Assembly: GCA_016716745.1 (NCBI GenBank) | Contig: JADJVD010000003.1 | Coordinates: 335,899-399,898, forward strand | DNA length: 64,000 nucleotides | Reading direction: 5' to 3' | DNA from: Hyphomicrobiales bacterium | GTDB taxonomy: Bacteria; Pseudomonadota; Alphaproteobacteria; Rhizobiales; Beijerinckiaceae | Shown here: positions 1 through 8,493 of the stretch, piece after piece | Numbering within the stretch: the stretch's first letter is position 1 | How the letters are laid out: every line of letters starts with the position of its first letter | Notes under the pieces: model-generated | What the model saw: the letters and a program-made list of their open reading frames with translations, nothing else | Database searches by the model: none | What the model was told of the DNA's origin: nothing | Translations under genes and position numbers: made by a program

Positions 1-566
1 GCCTGCTCAACGTCGTCGACGTCGCGGTGGCGCCGTGGGGCGTGAAGGCCAACCGCATCGAGATCAAGGATATCGTGCCGCCGCGCGACCTCGCCGATTC
101 GATGGCGCGGCAGATGAAGGCGGAGCGCGAGAAGCGCGCCGCGGTGCTCGAGGCGGAAGGCGCGCGGCAGGCCGAGATCCTGCGCGCGGAAGGGCGCAAG
201 CAGGCGCTCGTGCTCGACGCCGAGGGCCGCAAGGAGGCGACCTTCCGCGACGCCGAGGCGCGCGAGCGTCAGGCGCAGGCGGAGGCGGCGGCGACCGCGA
301 TGGTCAGCAAGGCGATCTCGGAAGGCGACATGGGCGCGCTGAACTACTTCATCGCGGAAAAATACGTGAAGGCGCTGGAGGCGGTGGCCCACTCCAACAA
401 CCAGAAGGTCTTCATCATGCCGATCGAGACGGCCTCGCTCGTGGGCACGCTCGCGGGCATCGCGGAGATCGCCAAGCAATCGATGGGCGACGAGGCGACG
501 GGCCGCCCCGGCGGCGGCCGCAAGTCGCCGCCGACCTCCCTCCCGCCCGCCGGCGGGCGCAGCTGA
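1..566 (+). CDS. SPFH/stomatin-type membrane protease-associated protein (QmcA-like), 5' end missing
   Basis: The reading frame is open from base 3, so the gene enters from the left edge and only about 187 C-terminal residues are present. They begin with the conserved end of the SPFH (prohibitin-homology) domain, including VAPWGVKANRIEIKDI, followed by an Ala/Glu/Arg-rich helix of about 80 residues with coiled-coil character, then a C-terminal segment with FIAEKYVKALEAVA. Family members form membrane rings that scaffold lipids and modulate AAA proteases such as FtsH. An NfeD gene follows 9 bp downstream, the usual partner in a two-gene SPFH/NfeD operon. The N-terminal membrane anchor lies outside the window. 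Family assignment is firm; the cellular role is inferred from the family. Confidence 0.9.
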   Translation, partial: LLNVVDVAVAPWGVKANRIEIKDIVPPRDLADSMARQMKAEREKRAAVLEAEGARQAEILRAEGRKQALVLDAEGRKEATFRDAEARERQAQAEAAATAMVSKAISEGDMGALNYFIAEKYVKALEAVAHSNNQKVFIMPIETASLVGTLAGIAEIAKQSMGDEATGRPGGGRKSPPTSLPPAGGRS

Positions 567-575
567 CGAACAGGC

Positions 576-1034
576 ATGACGATGACTCTCGAATCGTTCG
601 AAGCCCTCGGGCCGTGGGGTTGGGTGATCTTCGGCATCATCCTGTGCGCGGCCGAACTGACGGTGCCGGGCGCCTTTCTGGTGTGGATCGGCTTCGCCTC
701 GATGGCCGTCGGCCTCGTCAACATGGCGACGCCGGTGCCGACGGTCTGGAACCTCGTGATGTTCTCGATCTTCGCGATCGGGTTCGTCATCATCGGCCGC
801 ATGATCTATGGCGGCGCCGAGCAGAACGCCGACGGCGCGCAGCTCAACCAGCGGGCGCGGGCGCTGGTCGGCCGCAACTTCCGGCTGGATCAGGAGATCG
901 CCGCCGGGATGGGGCGCATCCGCGTCGACGATTCGGTGTGGCGCGTCAGCGGACCGGCGCTCGCCAGCGGCGTCGAGGTGAAGGTCGTCGGCGTCGCCGC
1001 AGACGGCGTCACGCTGATGGTGGAGAAAGCCTGA
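576..1034 (+). CDS. NfeD family protein (short form)
   Basis: The product is 152 residues. Residues about 12-85 hold closely spaced hydrophobic helices (WVIFGIILCAAELTVPGA, then WNLVMFSIFAIGFVIIG). The C-terminal half (LVGRNFRLDQ onward) has the length and glycine-rich strand pattern of the NfeD OB-fold. It lacks the N-terminal ClpP-like protease domain of long NfeD proteins, so it is the short type that pairs with QmcA/stomatin proteins. The start codon lies 9 bp after the SPFH stop, so the two are almost certainly co-transcribed. It probably assembles with the SPFH ring at the inner membrane; that role is inferred. Confidence 0.88.
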   Translation: MTMTLESFEALGPWGWVIFGIILCAAELTVPGAFLVWIGFASMAVGLVNMATPVPTVWNLVMFSIFAIGFVIIGRMIYGGAEQNADGAQLNQRARALVGRNFRLDQEIAAGMGRIRVDDSVWRVSGPALASGVEVKVVGVAADGVTLMVEKA

Positions 1035-1044
1035 GGCCTCGGCC

Positions 1045-2043
1045 TCAAGCGACGCCGAGACGCAACAGATCGTGCAGATGAACGACGCCGCAGAGCGCGC
1101 CTGAGGCGTCGACGACGAGCAGCGCGGTGATCATGCGACTGTTAAGCTGATCGAGCGCGGCGACCGCGAGCGCGTCCGGCGCGACGATGCGCGGATTGCG
1201 CGTCATCACCTCCTCGACGCGAACCGTCAGCAGGTCCGGCCGCATGTGGCGGCGCAAGTCGCCGTCGGTGATGACGCCGACGACCTTGCCGTCCGCGTCG
1301 ACGACGCCGACGCAGCCGAGCCCCTTCGAAGAAATCTCCATCACGGCGTCCGACATCGGCGCGCCGAGCGCGACCTTGGGCAGGCGCCTGTCCTTGTGCA
1401 TCACGTCGCGCACGAGCGTCAGCTTCGCGCCGAGCTTGCCGCCGGGGTGGAAGACGCGGAAATCCTGTGCGGTGAAGCCGCGCGCGGCGAGCAGGGCGAC
1501 GGCGAGCGCATCGCCCATCACGAGCTGCATCGTGGTGGAGGTGGTCGGCGCAAGGCCGTTCGGGCAGGCCTCCTCCACGCGCGGGAGCACGAGCCGCACG
1601 TCCGCGGCGCGGGCGAGCGCGCTGTCGGACTTCGAGGTCAGGGCCACGAGGCCGATGTGAAAGCGGCGCGTGTAGGTGATGATGTCGGCCAGCTCTGGCG
1701 TCTCGCCGGACCAGGAGAGCGCGAGAACCACGTCGTCCTGCCGGATCATGCCGAGATCGCCGTGGCTCGCCTCGCCGGGATGGACGAAATAGGCGGGCGT
1801 GCCGGTGGAGGCGAGCGTCGCCGCGATCTTGCGGCCGACATGGCCGGACTTGCCCATGCCGCTGACGATGACGCGGCCGGCGGCCTTGCCGATAAGATCG
1901 GTCGCGGCGGCGAAGGCCTCGCCGAGCGGACCGGACAGGGCGGTTTCGAGCGCGGCGATGCCGGCGCGTTCGACGCCGAGCGTGCGCAGCGCCTCGGCGA
2001 CGGCGGGGTGGGGCGCCTCTGCGGCGCGGGGGGCGGAGGTCAT
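1045..2043 (-). CDS. kdsD: Arabinose-5-phosphate isomerase, KpsF/GutQ family
   Basis: The protein interconverts D-ribulose 5-phosphate and D-arabinose 5-phosphate, the first step towards Kdo for lipopolysaccharide. From ATG 2043 it has 332 residues: an N-terminal sugar-isomerase (SIS) domain with SGMGKSGHVGRKIAAT and LALSWSGETPEL, then two CBS domains (around VMHKDRRLPKVALG and VMTRNPRIVAPDAL). The order SIS-CBS-CBS and the length match the family. An upstream in-frame start at 2139 would add 32 low-complexity residues in front of the SIS domain, so 2043 is preferred. The gene is convergent with NfeD, 10 bp away. It stands alone here without kdsA, kdsB or kdsC. Confidence 0.92.
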   Translation of the reverse strand: MTSAPRAAEAPHPAVAEALRTLGVERAGIAALETALSGPLGEAFAAATDLIGKAAGRVIVSGMGKSGHVGRKIAATLASTGTPAYFVHPGEASHGDLGMIRQDDVVLALSWSGETPELADIITYTRRFHIGLVALTSKSDSALARAADVRLVLPRVEEACPNGLAPTTSTTMQLVMGDALAVALLAARGFTAQDFRVFHPGGKLGAKLTLVRDVMHKDRRLPKVALGAPMSDAVMEISSKGLGCVGVVDADGKVVGVITDGDLRRHMRPDLLTVRVEEVMTRNPRIVAPDALAVAALDQLNSRMITALLVVDASGALCGVVHLHDLLRLGVA

Positions 2044-2120
2044 GGCCCGCCTGATAGCACTTCGGCCGGTCGCGCGCAGCAGCGGGGATGCGCCGAAACG
2101 GCACAACGCGACGGGCGGCG

Positions 2121-2137
2121 CTAACCGCGCGTTAACC
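2121..2137. promoter_or_regulatory. CtrA-like box (CTAA-N7-TTAACC)
   Basis: The divergent spacer between kdsD and the barrel gene contains CTAA, seven bases, then TTAACC, one mismatch from the alphaproteobacterial CtrA consensus TTAA-N7-TTAAC. It ends 14 bp before the proposed barrel start at 2151. Only the sequence match supports this. Confidence 0.35.
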
Positions 2138-2150
2138 ATGAGCGGCGAGA

Positions 2151-3778
2151 GTGGCGCGTCGTCCCAACGTGGCGGAGACCGTGCCGAACCGCCTGTTCCA
2201 ACGCCCCCTGCTTCTGCGTCTGGCGCTCGCCGGCGCGTCGCTGACGGCCGCCCATGCGGCGGCGTTCGCGCAGGCCCCGCCCGCCGGCTCGCCGGCGGGG
2301 CTGGCGACGCTCAGGGGCTCGAGCGCCGGCGCCGCGCCGCTCGGCGGGCTCGAACCCTCTGGGTTTGCGGGCAATTCCGCCGACCGGTCGGCGCAGGCGG
2401 CGACGGCGCGGGTCAAACCCAAGCCGCGCAAGCCCGTTCTCGGCAGCGCGAAGAAGCCGCTGCCGGCGTTGCAGCCCTACGCCTCGGCGCCGCGCGTGCA
2501 TACCAGACCGCGCGCGATCCCGAGCGCGGCAAGCCGAAGCTCATCCGCCCCGCCAATCCCGCGCCGCCGCCGACGGTGGCGGCCATCCCCTATCCCGAGC
2601 GCAAGCGACCGACGGCCGACCAGAACCCGTATCAGCCGGTCGGCGTCGACGTCGGCGGGCTGCGCCTGCGGCCCTATGTCGAGGCGGACGGGGGCTACGA
2701 CGACAATCCCAATCGCGCCGCCGGGGCGCACAAGGGCTCGGGCTTCGTGCGCGCCGCCGCCGGCTTCGAGGCGGCCTCGCAATGGGCGCGGCACGAGTTC
2801 AAGGCCTCGCTGCGTGGGGGCTATTCGCACTTCGCCAACATTTCCGGCGCCGACAGGCCGGACGCGCAGGGCGCGATGTCGCTGCGGCTCGACGCGCTGC
2901 GCGACACGCAGGTTCTGCTCGACGCCAATGTCTCCATCGACACGCAGCGGCCGGGCTCGCCCGAGATCACCTCGATCGGCACGGTCGGCGCGACGCTGAA
3001 GAACCGGCCGATCGTGGCGACTTACGGCGCCGGCGTCGGCGTCACGCAGCGTTTCAACCGGCTGGAGGCGAGTCTGCGCGGCTCGGTCGACCGAACGTCG
3101 TATCAGAACGGCGATCTGTCCGACGGCACGACGCTGAAGCTCGAGGGGCAGAGCTACAACACCTACGCGCTGCGCGGGCGGCTCGCCTACGAGGTCTCGC
3201 CCGGCTTCAAGCCTTTCGTCGAGGCGACGGTGGACGCGCGCAAGCACGACGACCGGGTCGATTCCTCGGGCTTCCGCCGCGATTCGACCGGCGTGACCGG
3301 CAAGGCGGGCGCGAGCCTCGAGCTGACGCGTCTCGTCACCGGCGAGGCGAGCGTCGGCTATTCCGAGCGCAACTACGACGATTCGCGGCTCGGCAAGCTG
3401 CGCGGCCCGGTGTTCGACGCCGCGCTGATCTGGACCGCGACGCCGCTGACGACGGTGACGCTGAAGGGCTCGACGGCGCTGAACGAAACGACGGTCGCCA
3501 ACGCCACCGGATCGGTCGCGCGTAAGGGCTCCATCGAGATCTCGCACGCGCTCTTGCGCAATCTGACCATCGCCGGCGGACTCGCCTACGGCGAGACGAG
3601 CTATCGCGGCGTCGACCTCACCGAGAAGACGCTCGCGGCGACGCTGCGCGCCGACTACAACATCACCCGCTCCGTCGTCGTGCGCGGCTCCTTCACGCAT
3701 GAGCGGCTGAAGAGCACGGCGGCCAATTCCGACTACACCGCGAACGCCTTCCTGCTCGGACTGCGCCTGCAGCGCTAG
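2151..3778 (+). pseudogene. Outer-membrane beta-barrel protein (BBP2-like), single frameshift as read
   Basis: The frame from GTG 2151 encodes a signal-peptide-like start (LLLRLALAGASLTAAHAAAFAQ region, cleavage near AFAQ) and a Pro/Ala-rich linker as far as PALQPYASAPR at about 2496. Coding then continues one frame over with AYQTARDPERGKPKLIRP to the stop at 3778. The change fits one missing base at about 2491-2498. The downstream part reads as an outer-membrane barrel: VDVGGLRLRPYVEADG, DDNPNR and many alternating amphipathic strands, of the sort found in the beta-barrel porin-2 group. Codon use and strand periodicity are intact on both sides of the shift, so a read error or very recent mutation is likely. 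The N-terminal start is uncertain (GTG 2151 or 2169). Substrate unknown. Confidence 0.72.
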
Positions 3779-3795
3779 CGCGTCGTCGTCGCGGC

Positions 3796-4656
3796 GTTAT
3801 TGCGAGGAGCGCAGCGAGGAAGCAATCCAGGCTGTCCGCGTAGGCTGGATTGCTTCGCTTCGCTCGCAATGACGGAAAGAAGTCGTCGTCGCGGCGTCAT
3901 TGCGAGGAGCGCAGCGAGGAAGCAATCCAGGCTGTCCTCGTAGGCTGGATTGCTTCGCTTCGCTCGCAATGACGGAAAGGCGTCGTCGTCGCGGCGTCAT
4001 CGCGAGGAGCGTAGCGACGAAGCAATCCAGACTGTCCGCGTAGGAGCTGGATTGTTTCGCTTCGCCTCGCACGACGGAGAGGCGTCGTCGTCGCGGCGTC
4101 ATTGCGAGGAGCGCAGCGAGGAAGCAATCCAGGCTGTCCGCGTAGGCTGGATTGCTTCGCTTCGCTCGCAATGACGGAAAGGCGTCGTCGTCGCGGCGTC
4201 ATTGCGGGGAGCGCAGCGAGGAAGCAATCCAGGCTGTCCGCGTAGGCTGGATTGCTTCGCTTCGCTCGCAATGACGGGGGTGGCGTCGGCCGCGGGGGGG
4301 GGGGGGGGGGGGGGGGGGAGGCATCGCCCCCCGGGCCCTGAAGGATGGGGTGGCGTCGCTCGCAATGACGTCGCGGCGTCATTGCGAGGAGCGTAGCGAC
4401 GAGGCAATCCAGACTGTCCGCGTAGGCTGGATTGCTTCGCTTCGCTCGCAATGACGGAAAGGCGTCGTCGTCGCGGCGTCATTGCGAGGAGCGCAGCGAC
4501 GAGGCAATCCACGCTTGCGGCGTGGGCTGGATTGCTTCGCTTCGCTCGCAATGACGGCGTGGCGCGTCGTCGCGGCGTCATTGCGAGGAGCGTAGCGACG
4601 AGGCAATCCGCGCTCGTGGCGCGGGCTGGATTGCTTCGCTTCGCTCGCAATGACGG
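3796..4656. repeat. Array of eight ~80-bp palindromic intergenic repeats, ~100-bp period
   Basis: This 890-bp gap between the barrel gene and galU has no gene of its own. Eight copies of an imperfect palindrome start at 3796, 3896, 3996, 4098, 4198, 4378, 4478 and 4577. Each begins GTCATTGCGAGGAGCGCAGC, has a short apex (ctgtccgcgtagg) and ends CTTCGCTCGCAATGACGG. The ~20-bp linkers are rich in cgt triplets. Copy 3 is the most diverged, with small insertions. A degenerate stretch with a 25-G run and a leftover ctcgcaatgacg (4278-4377) separates copies 5 and 6. Short ORFs inside are repeat translations with recurring MRAKRSNPAYADSLDC-like peptides and are not genes. The element is a REP/BIME-like repeat common in Rhizobiales intergenic DNA. 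Confidence 0.9.
4294..4318 (+). repeat. Homopolymer run of 25 G
   Basis: An uninterrupted run of 25 guanines lies inside the palindrome array, between copies 5 and 6, just after gcgtcggccgc. It is followed by a short C/G-rich stretch (cgccccccgggccctg). A run of this length is expected to vary in copy number and to be hard to sequence. Confidence 0.9.
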
Positions 4657-4670
4657 AAAGAAATCGTCCG

Positions 4671-5573
4671 TCAGATCTTGCCGACGATCTTCCTCAGTTC
4701 GGCCCTGAAGCCCGGCCAGATGTCGGGGCGCGACATGGCGAAGGCGACGTTGGCGGCGAGGAAGCCGACCTTCGAGCCGGTGTCGTAGGTCTTGCCGTCG
4801 AAGCGCACGCCGTGGAAGGGCTGCGTCTTCGCCAGCGCGATCATGCCGTCGGTGAGCTGGATCTCGCCGCCCGCGCCCTTCTCGCCCTTCTCCAGAATCG
4901 CGAAGATTTCGGGTTGCAGCACGTAGCGGCCGGAGATGATGAGATTGGAGGGCGCGGTCCCCTTCGCCGGCTTCTCGATCATGCCGTTGATCTCGAAGGT
5001 CGGGCCGTAATCCTTGCCGACGGAGACGATGCCGTACATGTGCGCGTCGTCCGGCGCGCATTCCTCCACGGCGATGATGTTGCCGCCGTGGCGGGCGTGC
5101 GCGTCGACGCATTGCTGCAGGCAGCGCGTCGCGGTCTTGCCGGGCAGGGTGATCATGTCGGGCAACAGCACGGCGAAGGGCTCGTCGCCGATGATGTCGC
5201 GCGCGCACCAGATCGCGTGGCCAAGGCCCAGCGGCGCCTGCTGGCGGGTGAAGGAGGTCGCGCCGGCGGCCGGCAGATCGGCCATCAGCGCCTCGAGCTC
5301 CTTCGTCTTGCCGCGCCGCTTCAGCGTGTCCTCGAGCTCGTAGGCCATGTCGAAATGGTCCTCGATCACCGCCTTGTTGCGGCCGGTGACGAAGACGAAA
5401 TGCTCGATGCCGGCCTCGCGCGCCTCCTCGACGGCGTGCTGGAGAACGGGACGGTCGACGACCGTCAGCATCTCCTTCGGCACGCTCTTGGTGGCGGGCA
5501 GCACGCGGGTGCCGAGACCGGCGACGGGGAAGACGGCCTTGCGGATGGGTCTGGACGCGGTCGACTTGGACAT
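4671..5573 (-). CDS. galU: UTP--glucose-1-phosphate uridylyltransferase
   Basis: The enzyme makes UDP-glucose from UTP and glucose 1-phosphate. The protein is 300 residues, the normal length. The N-terminal nucleotidyltransferase signature FPVAGLGTRVLPATKSVPKE starts near residue 15, followed by TVVDRPVLQHAVEEA, PFAVLLPDM near residue 130 and GEIQLTDGM near residue 235. The start at 5573 gives a short basic leader before the signature. The gene is divergent from galE, which consumes the same product pool, and its 3' end abuts the palindrome array. UDP-glucose would feed exopolysaccharide, LPS and the glucans suggested by the OpgG-type gene at 8494. Confidence 0.95.
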   Translation of the reverse strand: MSKSTASRPIRKAVFPVAGLGTRVLPATKSVPKEMLTVVDRPVLQHAVEEAREAGIEHFVFVTGRNKAVIEDHFDMAYELEDTLKRRGKTKELEALMADLPAAGATSFTRQQAPLGLGHAIWCARDIIGDEPFAVLLPDMITLPGKTATRCLQQCVDAHARHGGNIIAVEECAPDDAHMYGIVSVGKDYGPTFEINGMIEKPAKGTAPSNLIISGRYVLQPEIFAILEKGEKGAGGEIQLTDGMIALAKTQPFHGVRFDGKTYDTGSKVGFLAANVAFAMSRPDIWPGFRAELRKIVGKI

Positions 5574-5738
5574 GGGCGGGCGATCCGGATGGTGCGGGCG
5601 GGGCGTTCTCGGCCGGGAATGCGGCGAAGGAACGGCCGGGCGGATTGACGCAAATTCAACCCGCCTCGGTTAGACCCTTGTATGGCGGGAATTTGTTAAG
5701 GCCCCGTCTCACGTCGCGTCATTTCAGAAGGTTCGTTC

Positions 5739-6725
5739 ATGCCCGTTCTGGTCACCGGCGGCGCCGGCTACATCGGCAGCCACATGGTTCTCGAGCTTCT
5801 CGATCACGGGCAGACGCCGGTGGTGCTCGACAATCTCACGACGGGCTTCCGCTGGGCGGTGCCGGAGGGCGTCGCCTTCTACGAGGGCGACATGGGCGAC
5901 GGCGAACTGATCGACCGGATCGCGCGCGAGCACGCCATCGACGCGATCATCCATTTCGCCGCCAGGATCGTCGTGCCGGAGTCGGTCGCCGATCCGCTCG
6001 GCTATTATCTCAACAACACCGTGAAGGCGCGCGCGCTTATCGAGAGCGCGGTGCGCAACCGCATCCGCCACTTCATCTTCTCGTCGACGGCGGCGGTGTA
6101 TGGCGACGTCGCCGGCAACCCGGTGACGGAGGAGGACGCGCTCAATCCCGTCTCGCCCTATGGCCGCTCGAAGCTGATGACCGAGTGGATTCTCGAGGAC
6201 GCGGCGAAGGCGCACGATCTCAACTACGTCGTCCTGCGCTATTTCAACGTGGCCGGCGCCGATCCGAAGGGGCGCACGGGGCAATCCACCGCGAACGCCA
6301 CGCATCTGATCAAGGTCGCCTGCCAGGCCGCGCTCGGCCGGCGCAAGGGGATGGATGTTTTCGGCACGGACTATCCGACGCCGGACGGCACCTGCGTGCG
6401 CGACTACATCCATGTAGCGGATCTGGTGCGCGCCCATCGCGACGCGCTCGCCTATCTGCGCGCCGGCGGGGCGAGCCTGAAGGCCAATTGCGGCTATGGC
6501 CGCGGCTATTCGGTGAAAGAGGTGATCGACGTGGTCAAGCGCGTCTCCGGCGTCGATTTCGAGACGCGGATCACGGGGCGGCGCCCCGGCGATCCGCCCG
6601 CCATCGTCGCCTCGAACGACCGCGCGCGGGGCACGCTCGGCTGGGTTCCGGAGCATGACGATCTGGCGGAGATCGTCGACAACGCGCTGTCGTGGGAGCG
6701 ACGGCTGCACAACCGCGCGCCCTGA
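5739..6725 (+). CDS. galE: UDP-glucose 4-epimerase
   Basis: An NAD-dependent extended short-chain dehydrogenase that interconverts UDP-glucose and UDP-galactose. The Rossmann motif VTGGAGYIGSHMV sits at residues 4-16. The substrate-side motif FSSTAAVYG is near residue 112, the catalytic YGRSK near residue 140 and RYFNVAGAD near residue 168. The length, 328 residues, is standard. In Rhizobiales this group is often called ExoB and supplies galactose for exopolysaccharide. It diverges from galU across 165 bp; TTGACG at 5645 with a weak -10 about 17 bp on may be its promoter. It is convergent with the DUF1963 gene, with 10 bp between. Confidence 0.95.
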   Translation: MPVLVTGGAGYIGSHMVLELLDHGQTPVVLDNLTTGFRWAVPEGVAFYEGDMGDGELIDRIAREHAIDAIIHFAARIVVPESVADPLGYYLNNTVKARALIESAVRNRIRHFIFSSTAAVYGDVAGNPVTEEDALNPVSPYGRSKLMTEWILEDAAKAHDLNYVVLRYFNVAGADPKGRTGQSTANATHLIKVACQAALGRRKGMDVFGTDYPTPDGTCVRDYIHVADLVRAHRDALAYLRAGGASLKANCGYGRGYSVKEVIDVVKRVSGVDFETRITGRRPGDPPAIVASNDRARGTLGWVPEHDDLAEIVDNALSWERRLHNRAP

Positions 6726-6735
6726 GCGCGCGGCC

Positions 6736-8463
6736 TCAATAGCCGGTGCGGATTAGCTTCACGCGGTCGAAGCGCGCGGCGCGCAGATCGTCCGGCGCGA
6801 TCATGAATTGCAGCACGCCCTCGCCGAGTTCGAGACCGACGCTCTTGCTGCCGCCGAGCTCGAGCAGGAGCAGATGCGTGTCGACGAGCTCCTCGACGTC
6901 GCCCTGCACATAGCTCGGCGGGCCGAACATGCGGTTCGGCGTCGGCGCGAAGACGTCGCGCACCGTCTCGACCGCATTGGCGGCGAGGCGCTCGCGCCAC
7001 AGCGCCGCGGCCTCTTCGCGCGGCTTGCCGGAGCGTTCGACGAATTCATGCTCGTATTCGCGCCGTCTCGTCTCGACGGCGAGCATGTGGCGCGTGGCGT
7101 TGCGGGCGATCTCGTCGCCGGGGATCGCGCGGGCGCCTTCGCCCGAAAGGCCGAGGGTCGCGTCGACACTCTCGCCGACCAGCCTGTCGAAGTGCGGCTC
7201 GAGGGCGGGGCGAATCGTCTCGAAGAAGGCCCAGATCTCGTCGGCGTCGTCCTGAGAGGTCGCCGTCGCCGGCGAAAATCGCAAGGCCCGGCCATATTCC
7301 TCGGCGGCCTGCTGAAACCATTTCGCGGCCGTCGCGGCGCGCGCGGTTTCGTCGAGCTCAGGCAGAAATTCGTACGGGCTGAGATATTGCGGGCGATGCA
7401 GCCGCTCCAGCGCGTCGGCGCAGACGATGCGCACCGCCGCCCAATCCTGCGGGAAGGACGGGAACGGCCGCGCGAAAGGTCGCGAGCGCGCGTCCTGCGC
7501 GGAGGGCGCCGCGCCGCCGAGGCTGTTCTGCGCGACGAGGAGGGCTTCGGCGACGGCCGGGCGCTCGCTCCAGTAGAGGCGGCCCGAGGTCTCGTCCTCC
7601 TCATCCTCGCGCGTCTCAGGCGCGGGCGCCGGGTAGTCGATCGCGACAGGCTCGAACGGCCAGCGCGGCAGCAGCGCCGGCGCGCCGCGCTCGTCTTTCG
7701 AGAGGCGCGGCGTCGCGTAAGGGACCAGGTGAGCGCCGTCATCGCCATAGACGGGGCCGAGATCGGCCGGCGGCGTCGCCTCGATCCAGTCCTGCGTCGC
7801 CCCATCCGCATGAATGAAGCGGAAGGGCATGTCGTCGCCCCAGGACAGATCGCAGAAGGCGTAGAGCGCGCCCGAACGCGGCAACAGGCCCGTGGCGTCC
7901 TGCCGCGCGAGCGCCGCGCAATCCCATTGCATGACGAAGTGCAGCGGCGCGCCCTGCCCATAGGCGCCGGCGCGCGGCCACTTGAAATCGGGAGGCGCGA
8001 CCGGCGCGCCGCCGAAGAAGGAAAGACCGCGCCGCGCCGGCGGCGGATAAATCTGGCGAAACACGATGGGCCGCCAGCGCGCAGTCTCGACCATCGGTTG
8101 CTGCGGGGGCGGCGGTTGCTGCGGTTGCGACAAGGACGCCGTCGGGGCGCGTCCGGCGGCGGGCGCGAGCTGACGCCGCACAAGGTCGAGGCGCGACTCC
8201 GGAATCGTCGTCGGCGTTTCGTCGGTCTCTGGCGCAGGGCGGCGCGCGCGCGTGCGACGGACGGCGCGCACGCCCATGCCGAACGCGGCGAGCGCCATCA
8301 GGGCGACCATCGCGTAACGCAGCGCCATCGGCTGAAAGCGGATCGGCGTCAAGGTCTCCGTCAACGCCCAGACGACGACGAGCGCGAAGAACGTGGCGAG
8401 CGCCGCGAAGAGGAACGAGATCGCCTGATCGAGCCAGTCGCCCGCGCCCTGCTTGCCGCTCAT
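6736..8463 (-). CDS. DUF1963 (YwqG-like) protein with two N-terminal membrane helices
   Basis: The product is 575 residues. Two hydrophobic helices occupy residues about 13-35 (AISFLFAALATFFALVVVWA) and 45-65, followed by a basic, Pro/Gln-rich linker. The soluble part contains the YwqG/DUF1963 pattern: FFGGAPVAPPDFKWPR, LHFVMQWDCAAL, GALYAFCDLSWG and later YLSPYEFLPELDE. DUF1963 proteins have no established biochemical role; many are stand-alone cytosolic proteins, so the membrane anchor is notable. The start at 8463 has GGAGGAGG just upstream on the coding strand. The next gene upstream on the same strand (8494) ends 30 bp away, so co-transcription is plausible. Confidence 0.72.
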   Translation of the reverse strand: MSGKQGAGDWLDQAISFLFAALATFFALVVVWALTETLTPIRFQPMALRYAMVALMALAAFGMGVRAVRRTRARRPAPETDETPTTIPESRLDLVRRQLAPAAGRAPTASLSQPQQPPPPQQPMVETARWRPIVFRQIYPPPARRGLSFFGGAPVAPPDFKWPRAGAYGQGAPLHFVMQWDCAALARQDATGLLPRSGALYAFCDLSWGDDMPFRFIHADGATQDWIEATPPADLGPVYGDDGAHLVPYATPRLSKDERGAPALLPRWPFEPVAIDYPAPAPETREDEEDETSGRLYWSERPAVAEALLVAQNSLGGAAPSAQDARSRPFARPFPSFPQDWAAVRIVCADALERLHRPQYLSPYEFLPELDETARAATAAKWFQQAAEEYGRALRFSPATATSQDDADEIWAFFETIRPALEPHFDRLVGESVDATLGLSGEGARAIPGDEIARNATRHMLAVETRRREYEHEFVERSGKPREEAAALWRERLAANAVETVRDVFAPTPNRMFGPPSYVQGDVEELVDTHLLLLELGGSKSVGLELGEGVLQFMIAPDDLRAARFDRVKLIRTGY

Positions 8464-8493
8464 GCGCCTCCTCCTGCTGCGAATCCTGCCTCG

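Noticed and set aside
3796..4656. CRISPR array
   Set aside because: The repeated units are long internal palindromes and the linkers are near-identical, not unique spacers. No cas genes are nearby.
3775..4708. Short ORFs within the palindrome array
   Set aside because: They translate the repeat itself, with the same peptide recurring in several frames and both directions.
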